A DNA stretch of 64,000 nt from the NCBI GenBank assembly GCA_944321685.1, contig CALUMH010000005.1, positions 56,441 to 120,440 on the forward strand, read 5' to 3'. Of the stretch, positions 35,542 to 45,656 are shown one piece after another (position 1 is the first letter of the stretch; each line of letters opens with the position of its first letter). The notes beneath the pieces are model-generated. The model had not been told where the DNA came from and ran no database searches. It saw nothing but the letters and a program-made list of their open reading frames with translations. A program made the position numbers and the translations under genes. The DNA is from an uncultured Muribaculaceae bacterium. Lineage in GTDB: Bacteria > Bacteroidota > Bacteroidia > Bacteroidales > Muribaculaceae.

Positions 35542-38500
35542 AACTGCAACACTTCATCGAACGCCCAATCCTGTCGATGGTGATATCGGTGGTCATACTC
35601 GTGGCAGGCATAATAGGCCTGGCAGGACTTGCCATTGAACAATATCCCGATATTGCCCCACCCACCATACGTGTTTCCACCACATATAGCGGCGCAAATG
35701 CCGAAACTGTGCAAAAGAGCGTGATAGTACCGCTTGAAGAAGCCATCAACGGCGTGGAAAACATGACTTACATGACTTCGAGCGCAAGCAATACGGGGCG
35801 AGCCGACATCACCGTTTACTTCAAGCAGGGCACCGACCCCGACATGGCCGCCGTGAACGTGCAAAACAGCGTAAGCACGGCCACGTCGCTGTTGCCGGCA
35901 GAGGTTACGCGTGTGGGTGTGACCACGCGCAAAAGGCAGACGAGCCAACTCATGACCTTCGGCCTTTACAGCCCTAACGGTACCTACGACCGCATATTCC
36001 TCACCAACTATATGTCAATCAACATCAAGCCACAGATACAACGTGTATCGGGCGTGGGCGATGTGAATGTGATGGGTGGTGACTATGCAATGCGCATATG
36101 GCTGAAGCCCGAGGTAATGGCACAATACGAGCTTGTACCCGACGACATCGAGGCTGCACTGTCGAGCCAAAACATAGAGGCTTCGACCGGCTCGATAGGC
36201 GAAGATTCCGAAAATGTATTCCAGTACACCCTCAAATACCGCGGGCGACTTGAGACCGAAGAGGAATTTGAGGAAATCGTGATAAAGGCTTTTGACGACG
36301 GGCGTGTGCTACGGCTTAAGGATGTGGCCGACGTGGAACTTGGCGCACAATCATACACCAACATCGGCTATGTAAACGGCTGCCCGGGGGTTTCGTGCAT
36401 GATCAACCAGACTGCCGGAACCAACGCCAACGAAATCATCATGAACATCAACGCCCTGCTCGACGACATATCTAAAGATTTGCCCGAGGACATGAAAATC
36501 GTGGAACTGATGAGCACCAAAACTTTCCTCGACGCATCGATCAATGAGGTTATAAAAACGCTCATCGAAGCCCTGATTCTTGTGGTGCTTGTGGTTTATG
36601 TGTTCTTGCAGAACCCGCGTTCCACGCTTATTCCGGCCATAAGCATCGTGGTATCGCTCATAGGCACATTCGCGGCCTTGTACCTTGCAGGTTTCAGTAT
36701 CAACCTGCTCACGCTGTTTGCATTGGTACTTGCCATTGGTATTGTGGTCGATGATGCCGTGATTGTGGTCGAAGCGGTGCAGACGAAGTTCGATGCCGGT
36801 TACCGCTCTCCGTTCAAGGCCTCAGTCGATGCCATGGACGGCATTGCATCGGCCATCATCACCTCAACGCTCGTGTTCATGGCCGTGTTTGTTCCGGTAT
36901 CGTTCATGGGTGGCACATCGGGTGTGTTCTACACCCAGTTTGGCGTTACAATGGCGGTTGCAGTGGGCATATCGGCAATCAACGCACTGACGCTTTCCCC
37001 GGCACTGTGCGCACTGCTGCTGCGCCCCAACCAAATAGTGACCGAGGGCACCAAACTCGAATTCTCAACCCGTTTCCGCCTTGCATTCGAGGCTTCGTTC
37101 AAGCGCATAGTGGCTCGCTACAAGATTGGCGCCGAAACTCTTGTCAAGCGCAAATGGGTGGTGTGGGTATCATTCTTTGCCGCTTGCGGACTGCTACTCT
37201 ACTTCATGGGAACAAGCAAAACCAGCCTTGTGCCTAACGAAGACACCGGCTCGATTAACGTGGGCATAGATACTCCGCCGGGCAGCACCCTTGCCGAGAC
37301 TGCCGCCATAATGCAAAAGGTGGAAGCCGAATTGAAGAAAATTCCGCAAATCAATAATTATAACAACGTGGCCGGTTTCAGCATGGGAACCAGCGGCTCG
37401 TCGCACGGTACATTCATGATAAAATTGAAACCATGGGACCAACGCGACGACAAAGAGGGTTCGGTTGATGCCATTGTTGAAAAAATATACCAATTGACCG
37501 CCCACATCAAGGATGCGCAGATATTCGTGTCGGCTCCGCCCATGATTCGCGGCTACGGTACCGGCAACAGTTTCGAAGTATGCCTGCAAGACCGCGGCGG
37601 CAAGGGAATTGAAGCCCTGAGCCGGGTGACCGACGACTTCATAGCCGCTCTCAACAAGCGCCCCGAAGTGCAACGGGCATACACCTCGTTCAGCGCTAAT
37701 TTCCCGCAATACACCATCGACGTGGACGAAGCACGTTGCCAACGTGCAGGCACAACCACCGACGAAGTGCTTGGCGTGTTGCAAGGTTACTTCGGCAGTG
37801 TGTATGCCTCTAATTTCAACCGTTTCACCAAATTATACCGGGTGATAATACAAGCGCCGGCCGACAAACGCAACAGCCTGCAATCGCTCGACAACATATT
37901 TGTGCGCACCAACGACGGAATGGCTCCGGTGAGCCAATTCGTAACACTCACCAAGACCTACGGTGCCGAAACACTTGAACGCTTCAATATGTTCTCATCG
38001 ATAAGCGTCAACGGTATGCCTGCAAAGGGCTACAGTTCGGGCGACGTGATTGCCGCCATAAGCGAAGTTGCCAAGCAGACGTTGCCCACAGGCTACGGAT
38101 ATGAATTTTCGGGCATGATGCGCGAAGAGGAGCAGCTTGCCAAGTCGCACAACACCACCATCGTGTATGGCATATGCATCTTGTTCATTTATCTTATATT
38201 GTGCGCTTTGTATGAGAGCTTGTTCATTCCCATGGCAGTAATGATGTCGGTACCGTTCGGGCTTATGGGCAGCTTCCTGTTTGCCCGGCTGTGGGGCATC
38301 GACAACAACATATACTTGCAGACGGGGCTTGTGATGCTCATAGGCTTGCTGTCCAAAACAGCAATCCTCATGACCGAATATGCAACCGAGCGACGAAAAG
38401 CGGGCATGACACTCGTGCAAGCGGCACTAAGCGCGGCCGCCGTGCGCTTCCGCCCCATATTGATGACGGTATTGACAATGATATTCGGTATGTTGCCGCT

Positions 38501-38678
38501 TATGTTCGCATCGGGTGTGGGCGCCAACGGAAACCGCTCGCTCGGTGTGGGTGCCGTGGGCGGACTTATAATAGGAACATTGGCCTTGCTTTTCATAACG
38601 CCTGCTTTCAGCATAATATTCATGTGGGTTGAAGAAAAAGTTATGGGCAAACGCAAACAAGACAGGGAGGCAGCATGA
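35538..38678 (+). CDS. RND multidrug efflux pump (AcrB/HAE1 type)
   Basis: Proton-driven inner-membrane pump of 1046 residues, full length for the HAE1 family. The start MKLQHFIERPILSMVISVVI is the canonical first membrane helix. The proton-relay Asp pair lies in GIVVDDAVIVVEAV in TM4, and the TM10-11 region includes LIGLLSKTAILMTEYA. Two large periplasmic loops are present. It ends in a basic tail, and the stop overlaps the channel gene. Substrates are typically hydrophobic drugs, dyes or bile salts. Confidence 0.95.
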   Translation: MKLQHFIERPILSMVISVVILVAGIIGLAGLAIEQYPDIAPPTIRVSTTYSGANAETVQKSVIVPLEEAINGVENMTYMTSSASNTGRADITVYFKQGTDPDMAAVNVQNSVSTATSLLPAEVTRVGVTTRKRQTSQLMTFGLYSPNGTYDRIFLTNYMSINIKPQIQRVSGVGDVNVMGGDYAMRIWLKPEVMAQYELVPDDIEAALSSQNIEASTGSIGEDSENVFQYTLKYRGRLETEEEFEEIVIKAFDDGRVLRLKDVADVELGAQSYTNIGYVNGCPGVSCMINQTAGTNANEIIMNINALLDDISKDLPEDMKIVELMSTKTFLDASINEVIKTLIEALILVVLVVYVFLQNPRSTLIPAISIVVSLIGTFAALYLAGFSINLLTLFALVLAIGIVVDDAVIVVEAVQTKFDAGYRSPFKASVDAMDGIASAIITSTLVFMAVFVPVSFMGGTSGVFYTQFGVTMAVAVGISAINALTLSPALCALLLRPNQIVTEGTKLEFSTRFRLAFEASFKRIVARYKIGAETLVKRKWVVWVSFFAACGLLLYFMGTSKTSLVPNEDTGSINVGIDTPPGSTLAETAAIMQKVEAELKKIPQINNYNNVAGFSMGTSGSSHGTFMIKLKPWDQRDDKEGSVDAIVEKIYQLTAHIKDAQIFVSAPPMIRGYGTGNSFEVCLQDRGGKGIEALSRVTDDFIAALNKRPEVQRAYTSFSANFPQYTIDVDEARCQRAGTTTDEVLGVLQGYFGSVYASNFNRFTKLYRVIIQAPADKRNSLQSLDNIFVRTNDGMAPVSQFVTLTKTYGAETLERFNMFSSISVNGMPAKGYSSGDVIAAISEVAKQTLPTGYGYEFSGMMREEEQLAKSHNTTIVYGICILFIYLILCALYESLFIPMAVMMSVPFGLMGSFLFARLWGIDNNIYLQTGLVMLIGLLSKTAILMTEYATERRKAGMTLVQAALSAAAVRFRPILMTVLTMIFGMLPLMFASGVGANGNRSLGVGAVGGLIIGTLALLFITPAFSIIFMWVEEKVMGKRKQDREAA

Positions 38679-40057
38679 AACACTTAGTTTTAATATTCAT
38701 ATTACCGGTAATGGCTTTGGGCAGTTGTTCGATATACCGCAACTACCAACGCCCCGACACCGACTTGTTGCCGGTGGAAAACCTTTATCGCTATGCCGAC
38801 AGCATAGCCACCGATGGCGGCAACGACTCATTGACGCTCGGCGACCTGCCTTGGCAGGAACTCTTCACCGACCTGCGCCTGCAACAATTAATCGATTACG
38901 GGCTTGAGCATAACACCGATATGCAAGTGGCCCTGTTGCGGCTCGACCAGGCACGGGCGCAACTGACGGCTGCAAAATTGTCGTTCCTGCCCTCGATTGA
39001 TTTTTCACCCGAAGCATCGGTGAACAAATCGGGCAGCAATGCAGCCACAAAGAGTTACACATTGCCACTATCGGCAAGTTGGGAAATCGATATATTCGGC
39101 AGTTTGCGCAATGCCAAGCAGGGCGCAAAAGCGGCCATGCTGGAACAGGAGGCCTACAAGCAAGCAGTGCGCTCCCAACTGGTTGCATCGATTGCCGACG
39201 GCTATTTCTCGCTTATGGCACTTGACGAACAAATAGAAATAAGCACATCGACACTGGAAATGTGGAGCGAACAAGTGCGCACCATGGAAGCCCTGATGAA
39301 AGTGGGAGAAGAGACCGAGAATGCCGTCACCCAGGCTCGCGCATCGCTTTACGAACTGGAAGCATCACACAACGACTTGCAACGGCAACAACGCGAAGCC
39401 GAGAATGCCCTGTGCACACTGCTCGGCACCACCCACCGGACCATAGACCGCGGCACACTTGCCGAACAGCAATTACCCGAAGAAATCAACATAGGCCTGC
39501 CGTTACGCCTGCTTTCCAAGCGTCCCGATGTAATACAGGCCGAAATGACACTGGCACGTGCTTATTACGAGACCAATGTGGCCAGGGCTGCATTTTATCC
39601 GCGACTGACTCTCTCGGGCAGTGCAGGCTGGACCGATGCCTTAGACAATGCCGTAACCAATCCCGGTGAGTGGATTTTACAGGCTTTGGCATCGCTCACC
39701 CAGCCGATATTCAATCGTGGTGAACTGATTTCCAATCTCAAAGTGGCAAAAGACGAGGAACAGATTGCGCTGCTTGGTTACAAGCAGGCCTTGCTCGATG
39801 CCGGACAGGAAGTGAACGATGCGCTGTATGCCACACAGTCGGCTCGCCGCAGCCTTGAAAGCCACAGTCGCCAATGCCGCGAACTGGAACGCTCGGTCGC
39901 CACTGCCGAGGCTTTGTACCGCACAGGCAATGCCACCTACCTTGAATTGCTCACGGCCCGCCGCTCACTGCTGTCGGCCAGGCTCAACGTAGTTGACGAC
40001 CGGCTCGCCGCACTGCAAGCCACAGTTGCCCTCTACCAGGCACTGGGAGGCTGTTAA
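38675..40057 (+). CDS. RND outer-membrane channel lipoprotein (OprM/NodT type)
   Basis: Outer-membrane factor of the first RND pump, 460 residues. The lipobox ALGSC makes it a lipid-anchored channel, unlike the TolC homologues of the other two systems in the window. Early NYQRPDTDL and later RLLSKRPDVIQAEMTLARAYYETNVARAAFYPRLTLSGSAGW are family hallmarks. The ATGA overlap with the pump gene and the hairpin at 40091-40143 mark the operon end. Confidence 0.94.
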   Translation: MKHLVLIFILPVMALGSCSIYRNYQRPDTDLLPVENLYRYADSIATDGGNDSLTLGDLPWQELFTDLRLQQLIDYGLEHNTDMQVALLRLDQARAQLTAAKLSFLPSIDFSPEASVNKSGSNAATKSYTLPLSASWEIDIFGSLRNAKQGAKAAMLEQEAYKQAVRSQLVASIADGYFSLMALDEQIEISTSTLEMWSEQVRTMEALMKVGEETENAVTQARASLYELEASHNDLQRQQREAENALCTLLGTTHRTIDRGTLAEQQLPEEINIGLPLRLLSKRPDVIQAEMTLARAYYETNVARAAFYPRLTLSGSAGWTDALDNAVTNPGEWILQALASLTQPIFNRGELISNLKVAKDEEQIALLGYKQALLDAGQEVNDALYATQSARRSLESHSRQCRELERSVATAEALYRTGNATYLELLTARRSLLSARLNVVDDRLAALQATVALYQALGGC

Positions 40058-40090
40058 CACGGTGGCCGATGTTTATCAATAGGCAGGCTG

Positions 40091-40143
40091 TTACAAAAGG
40101 CTGAAATCTCGAATTATTGTTTCAAGATATTAGCCTTTTGTAA
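40091..40143 (+). terminator. Inverted repeat after the first RND operon
   Basis: 12-bp perfect arms TTACAAAAGGCT (40091-40102) and AGCCTTTTGTAA (40132-40143) with a 29-base loop that can itself pair partly. Position suggests a 3' end for the efflux operon; no T-run. Confidence 0.45.
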
Positions 40144-40195
40144 TCAGAATGACACATGATTTACTTTATTTTGCCTAATAATAAAATAAACAATT

Positions 40196-41632
40196 ATGAA
40201 ATTATCAGCTATTGCATGTCTATTGTGCTGCAGCACATTTTTCAGCCTGCCGGCTCAACCCTCGTTATTGAAATTCTCGGGGAAAGTTACCGACCCTCAA
40301 GGGAAAGGAATTGCCGGTGTTGTAGTTAACGATGGTGTAAACTTTATTGAAACCGATTCAAACGGAATGTGGGTTTTGGAAAGCGACACAACCGTCAGCA
40401 AATTTGTCAGCATTTCCACTCCGGCCGCATACCATTTACCGCAAACCGACGGGCTGGCCGACGGCTTCTATATAGCGGTGAAAAATCTTGCTGACAACAA
40501 TGGTAAACATGATTTTATCCTACAAAAACGGCAAGAAAGCTCCAACGATTTCTATTTCATTACAATATCCGACCCACAAGTGCGTAACGAGCACGAAATG
40601 TCGCGGTGGCGCCGGGAAACCGTTGTAGATTTGAAAGAAACCATCGATTCACTGAAGCAAACCCGTGAAGTGGTGAGCATGACACTTGGTGACGAAGTTT
40701 TCGATAACATGACTCTTTACCCTGAATATAAAGAATCGATAAAAAACACCGGTTCCATTTTCTTCCAGTGTATCGGCAACCACGACTTTGACAAACGTTT
40801 CCAAGACTTGCACAACATGGAATCGGGCACTCAGGTATATGGAGAAATGGTGTTTAACCATTACTTCGGTCCCACCGATTACTCTTTTAACATTGGTAAA
40901 GTGCATATAATCACAATGAAAAACCTCAACTATGTTGGCAACACGCAATACATCGAATGTATGACAGGCGACCAAATCGCATGGTTGAAGAAAGACCTAA
41001 GTTATGTACCCAAAGGGAGTTTAGTTATACTTAATATGCACGCTGCCGGATGGAACACAGTTGCAAACGGGGGAAACATACGCAATGCCAATGAACTGAA
41101 GGATGCCTTGAAAGACTATAATGTGCACATATTCTGCGGCCACACCCACTTTTGCCAAAATACCGAAGTTACTGCTAACTTATATGAGCACAACATAGGT
41201 GCAGCTTGCGGTGCATGGTGGGCCGGATGGGTCAACCAGTGCGGAGCTCCAAACGGGTATATGGTGGTTGACGTTAAAGGCGATAAATTAAAATGGCACT
41301 ACAAAGGAACCCGACGTGATTTCAGCTATCAATTCCGCCTTTACAAACCGGGTGAATTCCTCACGCAAAGCAGTTTTGTGGTTGCAAATATATGGGATTG
41401 GGATAATGCTTGCAGCGTGGTTTGGTACCAGGATGGCAAATTAATGGGCGAAATGGAACAGTTTACCGACACTGACGAGACTTTTGCCGCATTGAGGAAA
41501 AATCGGGCTAATTTAGTAAAAACAGCCCATTTATTCCGCGCAATGCCTTCAGACGGAGCCAAAGAACTGAAAGTAATTTTTACCAACCGTTTCGGCGAAA
41601 CATACACGCAAATAATAAATCTACGCAAATAA
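40196..41632 (+). CDS. Secreted calcineurin-like phosphoesterase
   Basis: A 478-residue exported metallophosphoesterase. A signal peptide (ends SLPAQ) is followed by a carboxypeptidase-regulatory-like beta domain (about 25-85, GKVTDPQGKGIAGVVVND). The calcineurin core (about 115-330) carries the metal ligands in ISDPQVRNE, TLGDEVFDN, IGNHDFDK, LNMHAAGW and CGHTHF, all present. The C-terminal 140 residues match the extra domain of this Bacteroidales phosphoesterase group. It may remove phosphate from nucleotides or other phosphoesters outside the cytoplasm; substrate unproven. Monocistronic. Confidence 0.9.
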   Translation: MKLSAIACLLCCSTFFSLPAQPSLLKFSGKVTDPQGKGIAGVVVNDGVNFIETDSNGMWVLESDTTVSKFVSISTPAAYHLPQTDGLADGFYIAVKNLADNNGKHDFILQKRQESSNDFYFITISDPQVRNEHEMSRWRRETVVDLKETIDSLKQTREVVSMTLGDEVFDNMTLYPEYKESIKNTGSIFFQCIGNHDFDKRFQDLHNMESGTQVYGEMVFNHYFGPTDYSFNIGKVHIITMKNLNYVGNTQYIECMTGDQIAWLKKDLSYVPKGSLVILNMHAAGWNTVANGGNIRNANELKDALKDYNVHIFCGHTHFCQNTEVTANLYEHNIGAACGAWWAGWVNQCGAPNGYMVVDVKGDKLKWHYKGTRRDFSYQFRLYKPGEFLTQSSFVVANIWDWDNACSVVWYQDGKLMGEMEQFTDTDETFAALRKNRANLVKTAHLFRAMPSDGAKELKVIFTNRFGETYTQIINLRK

Positions 41633-41650
41633 GATAAATGCCACAAACAA

Positions 41651-41870
41651 AGGGGATGTGTCGAAATGCAAATTCGGGGCGGTAAAGCCGTCCAATCTGT
41701 GGTAACCGATGTGTGAGGCGAAGCCGAACCGTCGGAGCATGAAACCAACATATTAGGAACGGCCTCAAAGAGGTCGAATGCATTACGGTTCAATGTGTTC
41801 GACATCTTTGAGGCCGAGTGTGTGGATGCATAACTTTGCCGCCCTCTTGAATTTGCAATTTACACACCCA
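41651..41870. repeat. Modular intergenic repeat, copy C (opposite orientation)
   Basis: Starts AGGGGATGTGTCGAAATGCA and ends CTTGAATTTGCAATTTACAC. It carries the GGCCTCAAAGAGGTCGAA hairpin with a loop that is the exact reverse complement of the loop in copy A, and the CGATGTGTGAGGCGAAGCCG block also inverted, so the element is inserted the other way round and lacks part of copy A. It fills the gap between the phosphoesterase and GH5 genes. Confidence 0.75.
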
Positions 41871-41884
41871 TATTCCTCTAATTC

Positions 41885-43156
41885 CTAACTTTTCCTGATT
41901 ATTTCAAGCGTGGTGGTGTCGCAATCAAAGACCGAATAAAGCCCCTGCGGCTCGTGAGCGGGGTCGCAGGTGAACGGGTCACCCGGTTGCCACATTTCAT
42001 GCTGCGGACGGGCTGCACCACCCCATCCCCAAAAGTTACACCCTGCAAGCAGTGTATCATTGCGCATTATGTTGAAAACATATTGATAATAAGCATCGCG
42101 GCCCGAAGTGGGAGAGCCCGGGACAAGTTGCCTGCCGTCGCGAGGATAACCAAACTCTTCGAGCACAAGCGGCCTGCCGCTGCCACGCAATGCGGCATGA
42201 TGCTCCTCGATATATGCCCGTGTGGCTCGGCAAGCCTGTTCCACACCTGTCTCCACCGAGTCGCGTGCCACCCATTGCCACGTGTGCGGCCATATGTGGA
42301 TAACGGCATAATCAATCTCGGGCATGGTGTGAATGCGAGCCCACAAGTCAATATCGACTTCGCAACCATATTTCCCTTCACTGCCGGTAGAAACCAGATG
42401 GTTAGGGTCGATGCTCTTGATAATTTGCGCCGTATGCTGTATCCATGTTGCAAGCGAATCTTTACCTTCGCGGCTGAAAGCGCGCGGCTCGTTGCACACC
42501 TGCCATGCCATGATTGCAGGCGATTCGCTATACGGGCGGCCGGTAAGTGAATTGGTTCGACCCACTATGTGGCGCACATGGCGGTAATATATATGCTTGG
42601 CACTGTCGTCCAAGACAAAATTCCGGGCATACTTGCACCATGTGCCCCAGTCAACCTCGGTTGGCAATGGAGCCGTACCATGCCCCGTCCATTCAAGGTG
42701 ACTGCTGAAACCGCCACTCCACTCCCACGAGTTGGTGAGATAAATCACGGCTTTCATGCCACGCCGTTCAAGGTCGCGAAGCAAGTAATCAAGGCCTTGC
42801 AGCAGCGTATCGTTATACACTCCCGGACTTGGTTGCAACGTAGGCTCGATGTGCGTGCGAATACCGTGAGGGCCGTCGGCACCGGCAAGAATACGCAGGT
42901 TGTTGATACCCAGGGCTTGCAACGAGTCGAGTTCTTTTTTCAACCTTTCCCTATTGCCACCCTGCCCTTGCGAGGCCAATATGGGTGCATACCACAAATT
43001 TGTTCCTACAAAACGGTAAGGTTGCCCATCGATGGCAAAGCCACCGTTCTCCACAACCACAAATCCCGTCATGGCAGGCTGCTGCCCGCCACCCGCGCAC
43101 GACACGGCCACCAATGCCGTCGCCATGGCAATCAAAGCATACAATATATTTTTCAT
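41885..43156 (-). CDS. GH5 family endo-beta-mannanase-like lipoprotein
   Basis: Secreted glycoside hydrolase of 423 residues from the ATG at 43156 (MKNILYALIAM); the longer frame would include a palindromic repeat. The lipobox is VAVSC (about Cys20). The TIM barrel has the general-acid Glu in WQVCNEPRAF and the nucleophile Glu in LVLEEFGYPRDG, with RFVGTNLWYAPIL and NNLRILAG early on, the pattern of GH5 subfamily 7 mannanases. A surface role in mannan breakdown is likely. A terminator separates it from the upstream lipoprotein operon. Confidence 0.9.
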   Translation of the reverse strand: MKNILYALIAMATALVAVSCAGGGQQPAMTGFVVVENGGFAIDGQPYRFVGTNLWYAPILASQGQGGNRERLKKELDSLQALGINNLRILAGADGPHGIRTHIEPTLQPSPGVYNDTLLQGLDYLLRDLERRGMKAVIYLTNSWEWSGGFSSHLEWTGHGTAPLPTEVDWGTWCKYARNFVLDDSAKHIYYRHVRHIVGRTNSLTGRPYSESPAIMAWQVCNEPRAFSREGKDSLATWIQHTAQIIKSIDPNHLVSTGSEGKYGCEVDIDLWARIHTMPEIDYAVIHIWPHTWQWVARDSVETGVEQACRATRAYIEEHHAALRGSGRPLVLEEFGYPRDGRQLVPGSPTSGRDAYYQYVFNIMRNDTLLAGCNFWGWGGAARPQHEMWQPGDPFTCDPAHEPQGLYSVFDCDTTTLEIIRKS

Positions 43157-43172
43157 AGCCGGAAATTTTTCA

Positions 43173-43200
43173 ATAGAGACGCGATTAATCGCATCTCTAC
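43173..43200. repeat. GTAGAGACG-type palindrome before the GH5 gene
   Basis: ATAGAGACGCGATTAATCGC followed by ATCTCTAC, one mismatch from a perfect dyad. It lies 17 bases before the GH5 start codon, inside its leader or promoter zone. Confidence 0.75.
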
Positions 43201-43220
43201 AACTCTTGGACAAAGGTAAT

Positions 43221-43252
43221 AAAAAAGAGGCGGACACTTGCGCATCCGCCTC
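43221..43252 (-). terminator. Terminator of the second receptor-lipoprotein operon
   Basis: On the minus strand an 8-bp GC-rich stem GAGGCGGA/TCCGCCTC with a 10-base loop is followed by TTTTTT, 31 bases after the lipoprotein stop. A textbook intrinsic terminator. Confidence 0.85.
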
Positions 43253-43283
43253 AAATTATATCATGTCTAAACTTGACCCGTTA

Positions 43284-45614
43284 TTATTCATGACTTGTCC
43301 ATGCCACGTTCCACACGCATACGCGGTCGGCACTGCTGCCGCTTGTATTTGTCGGACACAAGTTAGTGAATACGATCGAGAAATCACCGCTTACGTTAAT
43401 ATTTTCTTCGGTGTATGTTTGCACCTCATAACGTGCGGGATTACCCTCTACGGTAAACGTTTTTGCCACTGCACCGTTTTGCATAATATCAACACGGAAA
43501 GCCAATTCATCATCACCATAAGGTTTACCCCATTCAAACGAAAGCGAACCACAACCGCCTGAAATAGTCGGCGAAGTGATAATTCCGGTGCGATCGGTAC
43601 GTCCCATCATGCAGACAGCAAACGCATAATCGGTAGTACCGGGAACTTGTGTGATAAAGTCAAACAATCCGGTTTGATATGCAACAGAATTATCAGCATC
43701 GGCAGCACCTGAGAATATTGCACATTGCTCAGTGGTCCAACCGTCATTGCTGGTGTTGGTTCCGTAACGAGTAGAAGGCTGCCCGCCGTTGAATGTCTCA
43801 AAGTCGGCACGATTTGTACTAACCGGAGTGTCGGGATCATCCGGACCCGGATCAGGAGTTGCTCCACTTTCAATACCGAAACGGAAATTGTCGATACTCC
43901 ATGTATCATATTCCACATCAGGATCGGCATAGTATCTGAAACCGATATAAATTGTACCGGTATATCCACTCAAATCTATATCGCCTGTAGGAATCCAGTC
44001 GGAATAATTACCTCCTGACGGAGGTGTAGGCCAATTAATTTGACTTGTGATTTCTACATTATCAGATGTTTTAGGATCTTTTGTAGTCATCACAAAGCAC
44101 TGGAATGTGGTAGTAGTTCCTCCAAATGCCGCAAGTTGACAGTCAAATGAAAATACCTTCTTGGCTGCCTCGCCAACATTCAAAGCCGGGGTTACCAACC
44201 AAGTTTCAAAAGGAGGATTATTGCCTTTAAAACCGGTCATTGAAGCATAATTGTTCTTTTCATAATCGCTATAATTCACAAACCAATCCTTGTCGCCTGC
44301 ATAATTGTAGGCAGTCCAAGTATCGGGAACAGTACTTCCACAATTTTCAAAGTCTTCAAAGATAGAAACCTCACCACCGGGAGTTGCCGAGAGCTTGTAT
44401 TCGCTCTGCGAGCCGCTGTTGCCGGTGAGGCCGTAAGTGCCCATGAAGTTTTCGAGCGTACCCGATACCCAGATTTGAGTACCCAGGAGCGACGGATTGT
44501 CGCGCAAGTTTGCTTGGGCACGCAGCGAACTGTTTTGCGGCAATTCCATTACTATACATTGCGCAATGTCGCGAGTGTCGGCCGTAGCACCTATCACAAG
44601 CGTCTGGTCAAGCGTGGTCGGAGCCTGCCATTCAACGTCATCATTGCTGTCAACAGTTGACACTTCAGGAGCCACGGCACCTACTATGTAACCGGTAACC
44701 CAGCCTGAGGCAGCACCTTGCAACTCGATTGCCTGCTCAATGGTATATGGGTTGGCAACAGTACCGCTTGTACCATCGGTAAAGCCCTTGAGATCGTCGG
44801 TGCTACGCAACAACAGTTGCCAATCCTCGCCGTAATAACCCAGGATACCGATAATGTCACCATCGCCCAACGGCAACAAGTCGGGCTGGAAGTCGGCATA
44901 ACTGCTGTTTCGCATGATGATGGTGTTGCCATTTGCATCTTCAACCGTGCGATTGGTGCTTTCCTCGGCATCCGAAAATGTAGTCAAGCCATCGGCCTCG
45001 GGGAAATGCACGTTGCGCAAGCGCACAAGCTGACCTTGCATCCTGATAAGCTCGTCGCCCGACGACGGAAGATTGCCAAGGTCGATGTCGATGGTATCGA
45101 TTTTCGATACATCGGGAAGCCCATTGGCACGAACATGACGCAAGAAGTGCTCATAAGACATGAATGTTGCCTCCCAGCCATATTTCTGAGTATATTCGGG
45201 CTGGCCAAGCTGTTGCAGACCGTTATATTTTCCTATGTACATATTGCTCACCGACAGCACCACTTCCTGACCCACACGGTAGTCGTTATAAAGGTTGTTG
45301 CGGTCGATCGACAAGCACAGCGCACCGGTTTCATCTTGTACGTAAAGAGCCTTATATATGTTGCCCGATTCGTCGGAACTGATTACCCTGGCCTTGATAT
45401 AAAGGCTGTCGCCATTTTCGGCAAGAGCGATGGTGTCGATATAGTTGCGGTCGTTGTTCCAATATTGCTTCTTGAGGTCGAAGATGGTAATATTGGCTTC
45501 GATGTCGGTAGTAGGAATTACCATGGGCGGAGTATCGAAATTGTCGGAACACCCGACGATACCCGCAGATGCCAACGCCAACATCGGCGCGAGATATAAT
45601 TTAGAAAGTCTCAT
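43284..45614 (-). CDS. Surface lipoprotein with DUF5689-like OB domain and jelly-roll domains
   Basis: A 776-residue predicted lipoprotein; the signal ends GIVGC (Cys22). Residues about 35-285 resemble DUF5689 (IKARVISSDESGNIYKALYVQDETGALCLSID is the OB-like core). Residues about 290-405 form a second OB-like unit (GWVTGYIVGAV, WVSGTLENFMGTYGL). Two jelly-roll regions follow, a choice-of-anchor J type at about 410-570 and another at 590-776. It is 42 bases after a TonB-dependent receptor gene, the same order as the 28487-33805 module, and presumably caps that receptor. Confidence 0.8.
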   Translation of the reverse strand: MRLSKLYLAPMLALASAGIVGCSDNFDTPPMVIPTTDIEANITIFDLKKQYWNNDRNYIDTIALAENGDSLYIKARVISSDESGNIYKALYVQDETGALCLSIDRNNLYNDYRVGQEVVLSVSNMYIGKYNGLQQLGQPEYTQKYGWEATFMSYEHFLRHVRANGLPDVSKIDTIDIDLGNLPSSGDELIRMQGQLVRLRNVHFPEADGLTTFSDAEESTNRTVEDANGNTIIMRNSSYADFQPDLLPLGDGDIIGILGYYGEDWQLLLRSTDDLKGFTDGTSGTVANPYTIEQAIELQGAASGWVTGYIVGAVAPEVSTVDSNDDVEWQAPTTLDQTLVIGATADTRDIAQCIVMELPQNSSLRAQANLRDNPSLLGTQIWVSGTLENFMGTYGLTGNSGSQSEYKLSATPGGEVSIFEDFENCGSTVPDTWTAYNYAGDKDWFVNYSDYEKNNYASMTGFKGNNPPFETWLVTPALNVGEAAKKVFSFDCQLAAFGGTTTTFQCFVMTTKDPKTSDNVEITSQINWPTPPSGGNYSDWIPTGDIDLSGYTGTIYIGFRYYADPDVEYDTWSIDNFRFGIESGATPDPGPDDPDTPVSTNRADFETFNGGQPSTRYGTNTSNDGWTTEQCAIFSGAADADNSVAYQTGLFDFITQVPGTTDYAFAVCMMGRTDRTGIITSPTISGGCGSLSFEWGKPYGDDELAFRVDIMQNGAVAKTFTVEGNPARYEVQTYTEENINVSGDFSIVFTNLCPTNTSGSSADRVCVWNVAWTSHE

Positions 45615-45656
45615 ATTGTGTATAATATAATTCTGTGTGTTAATTATTATAATGGA

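Noticed and set aside
43157..43237. 27-codon upstream extension of the GH5 gene
   Set aside because: The extension is a translation of the palindromic repeat (reads CRDAINRVS) and would destroy the lipoprotein signal at the next ATG.
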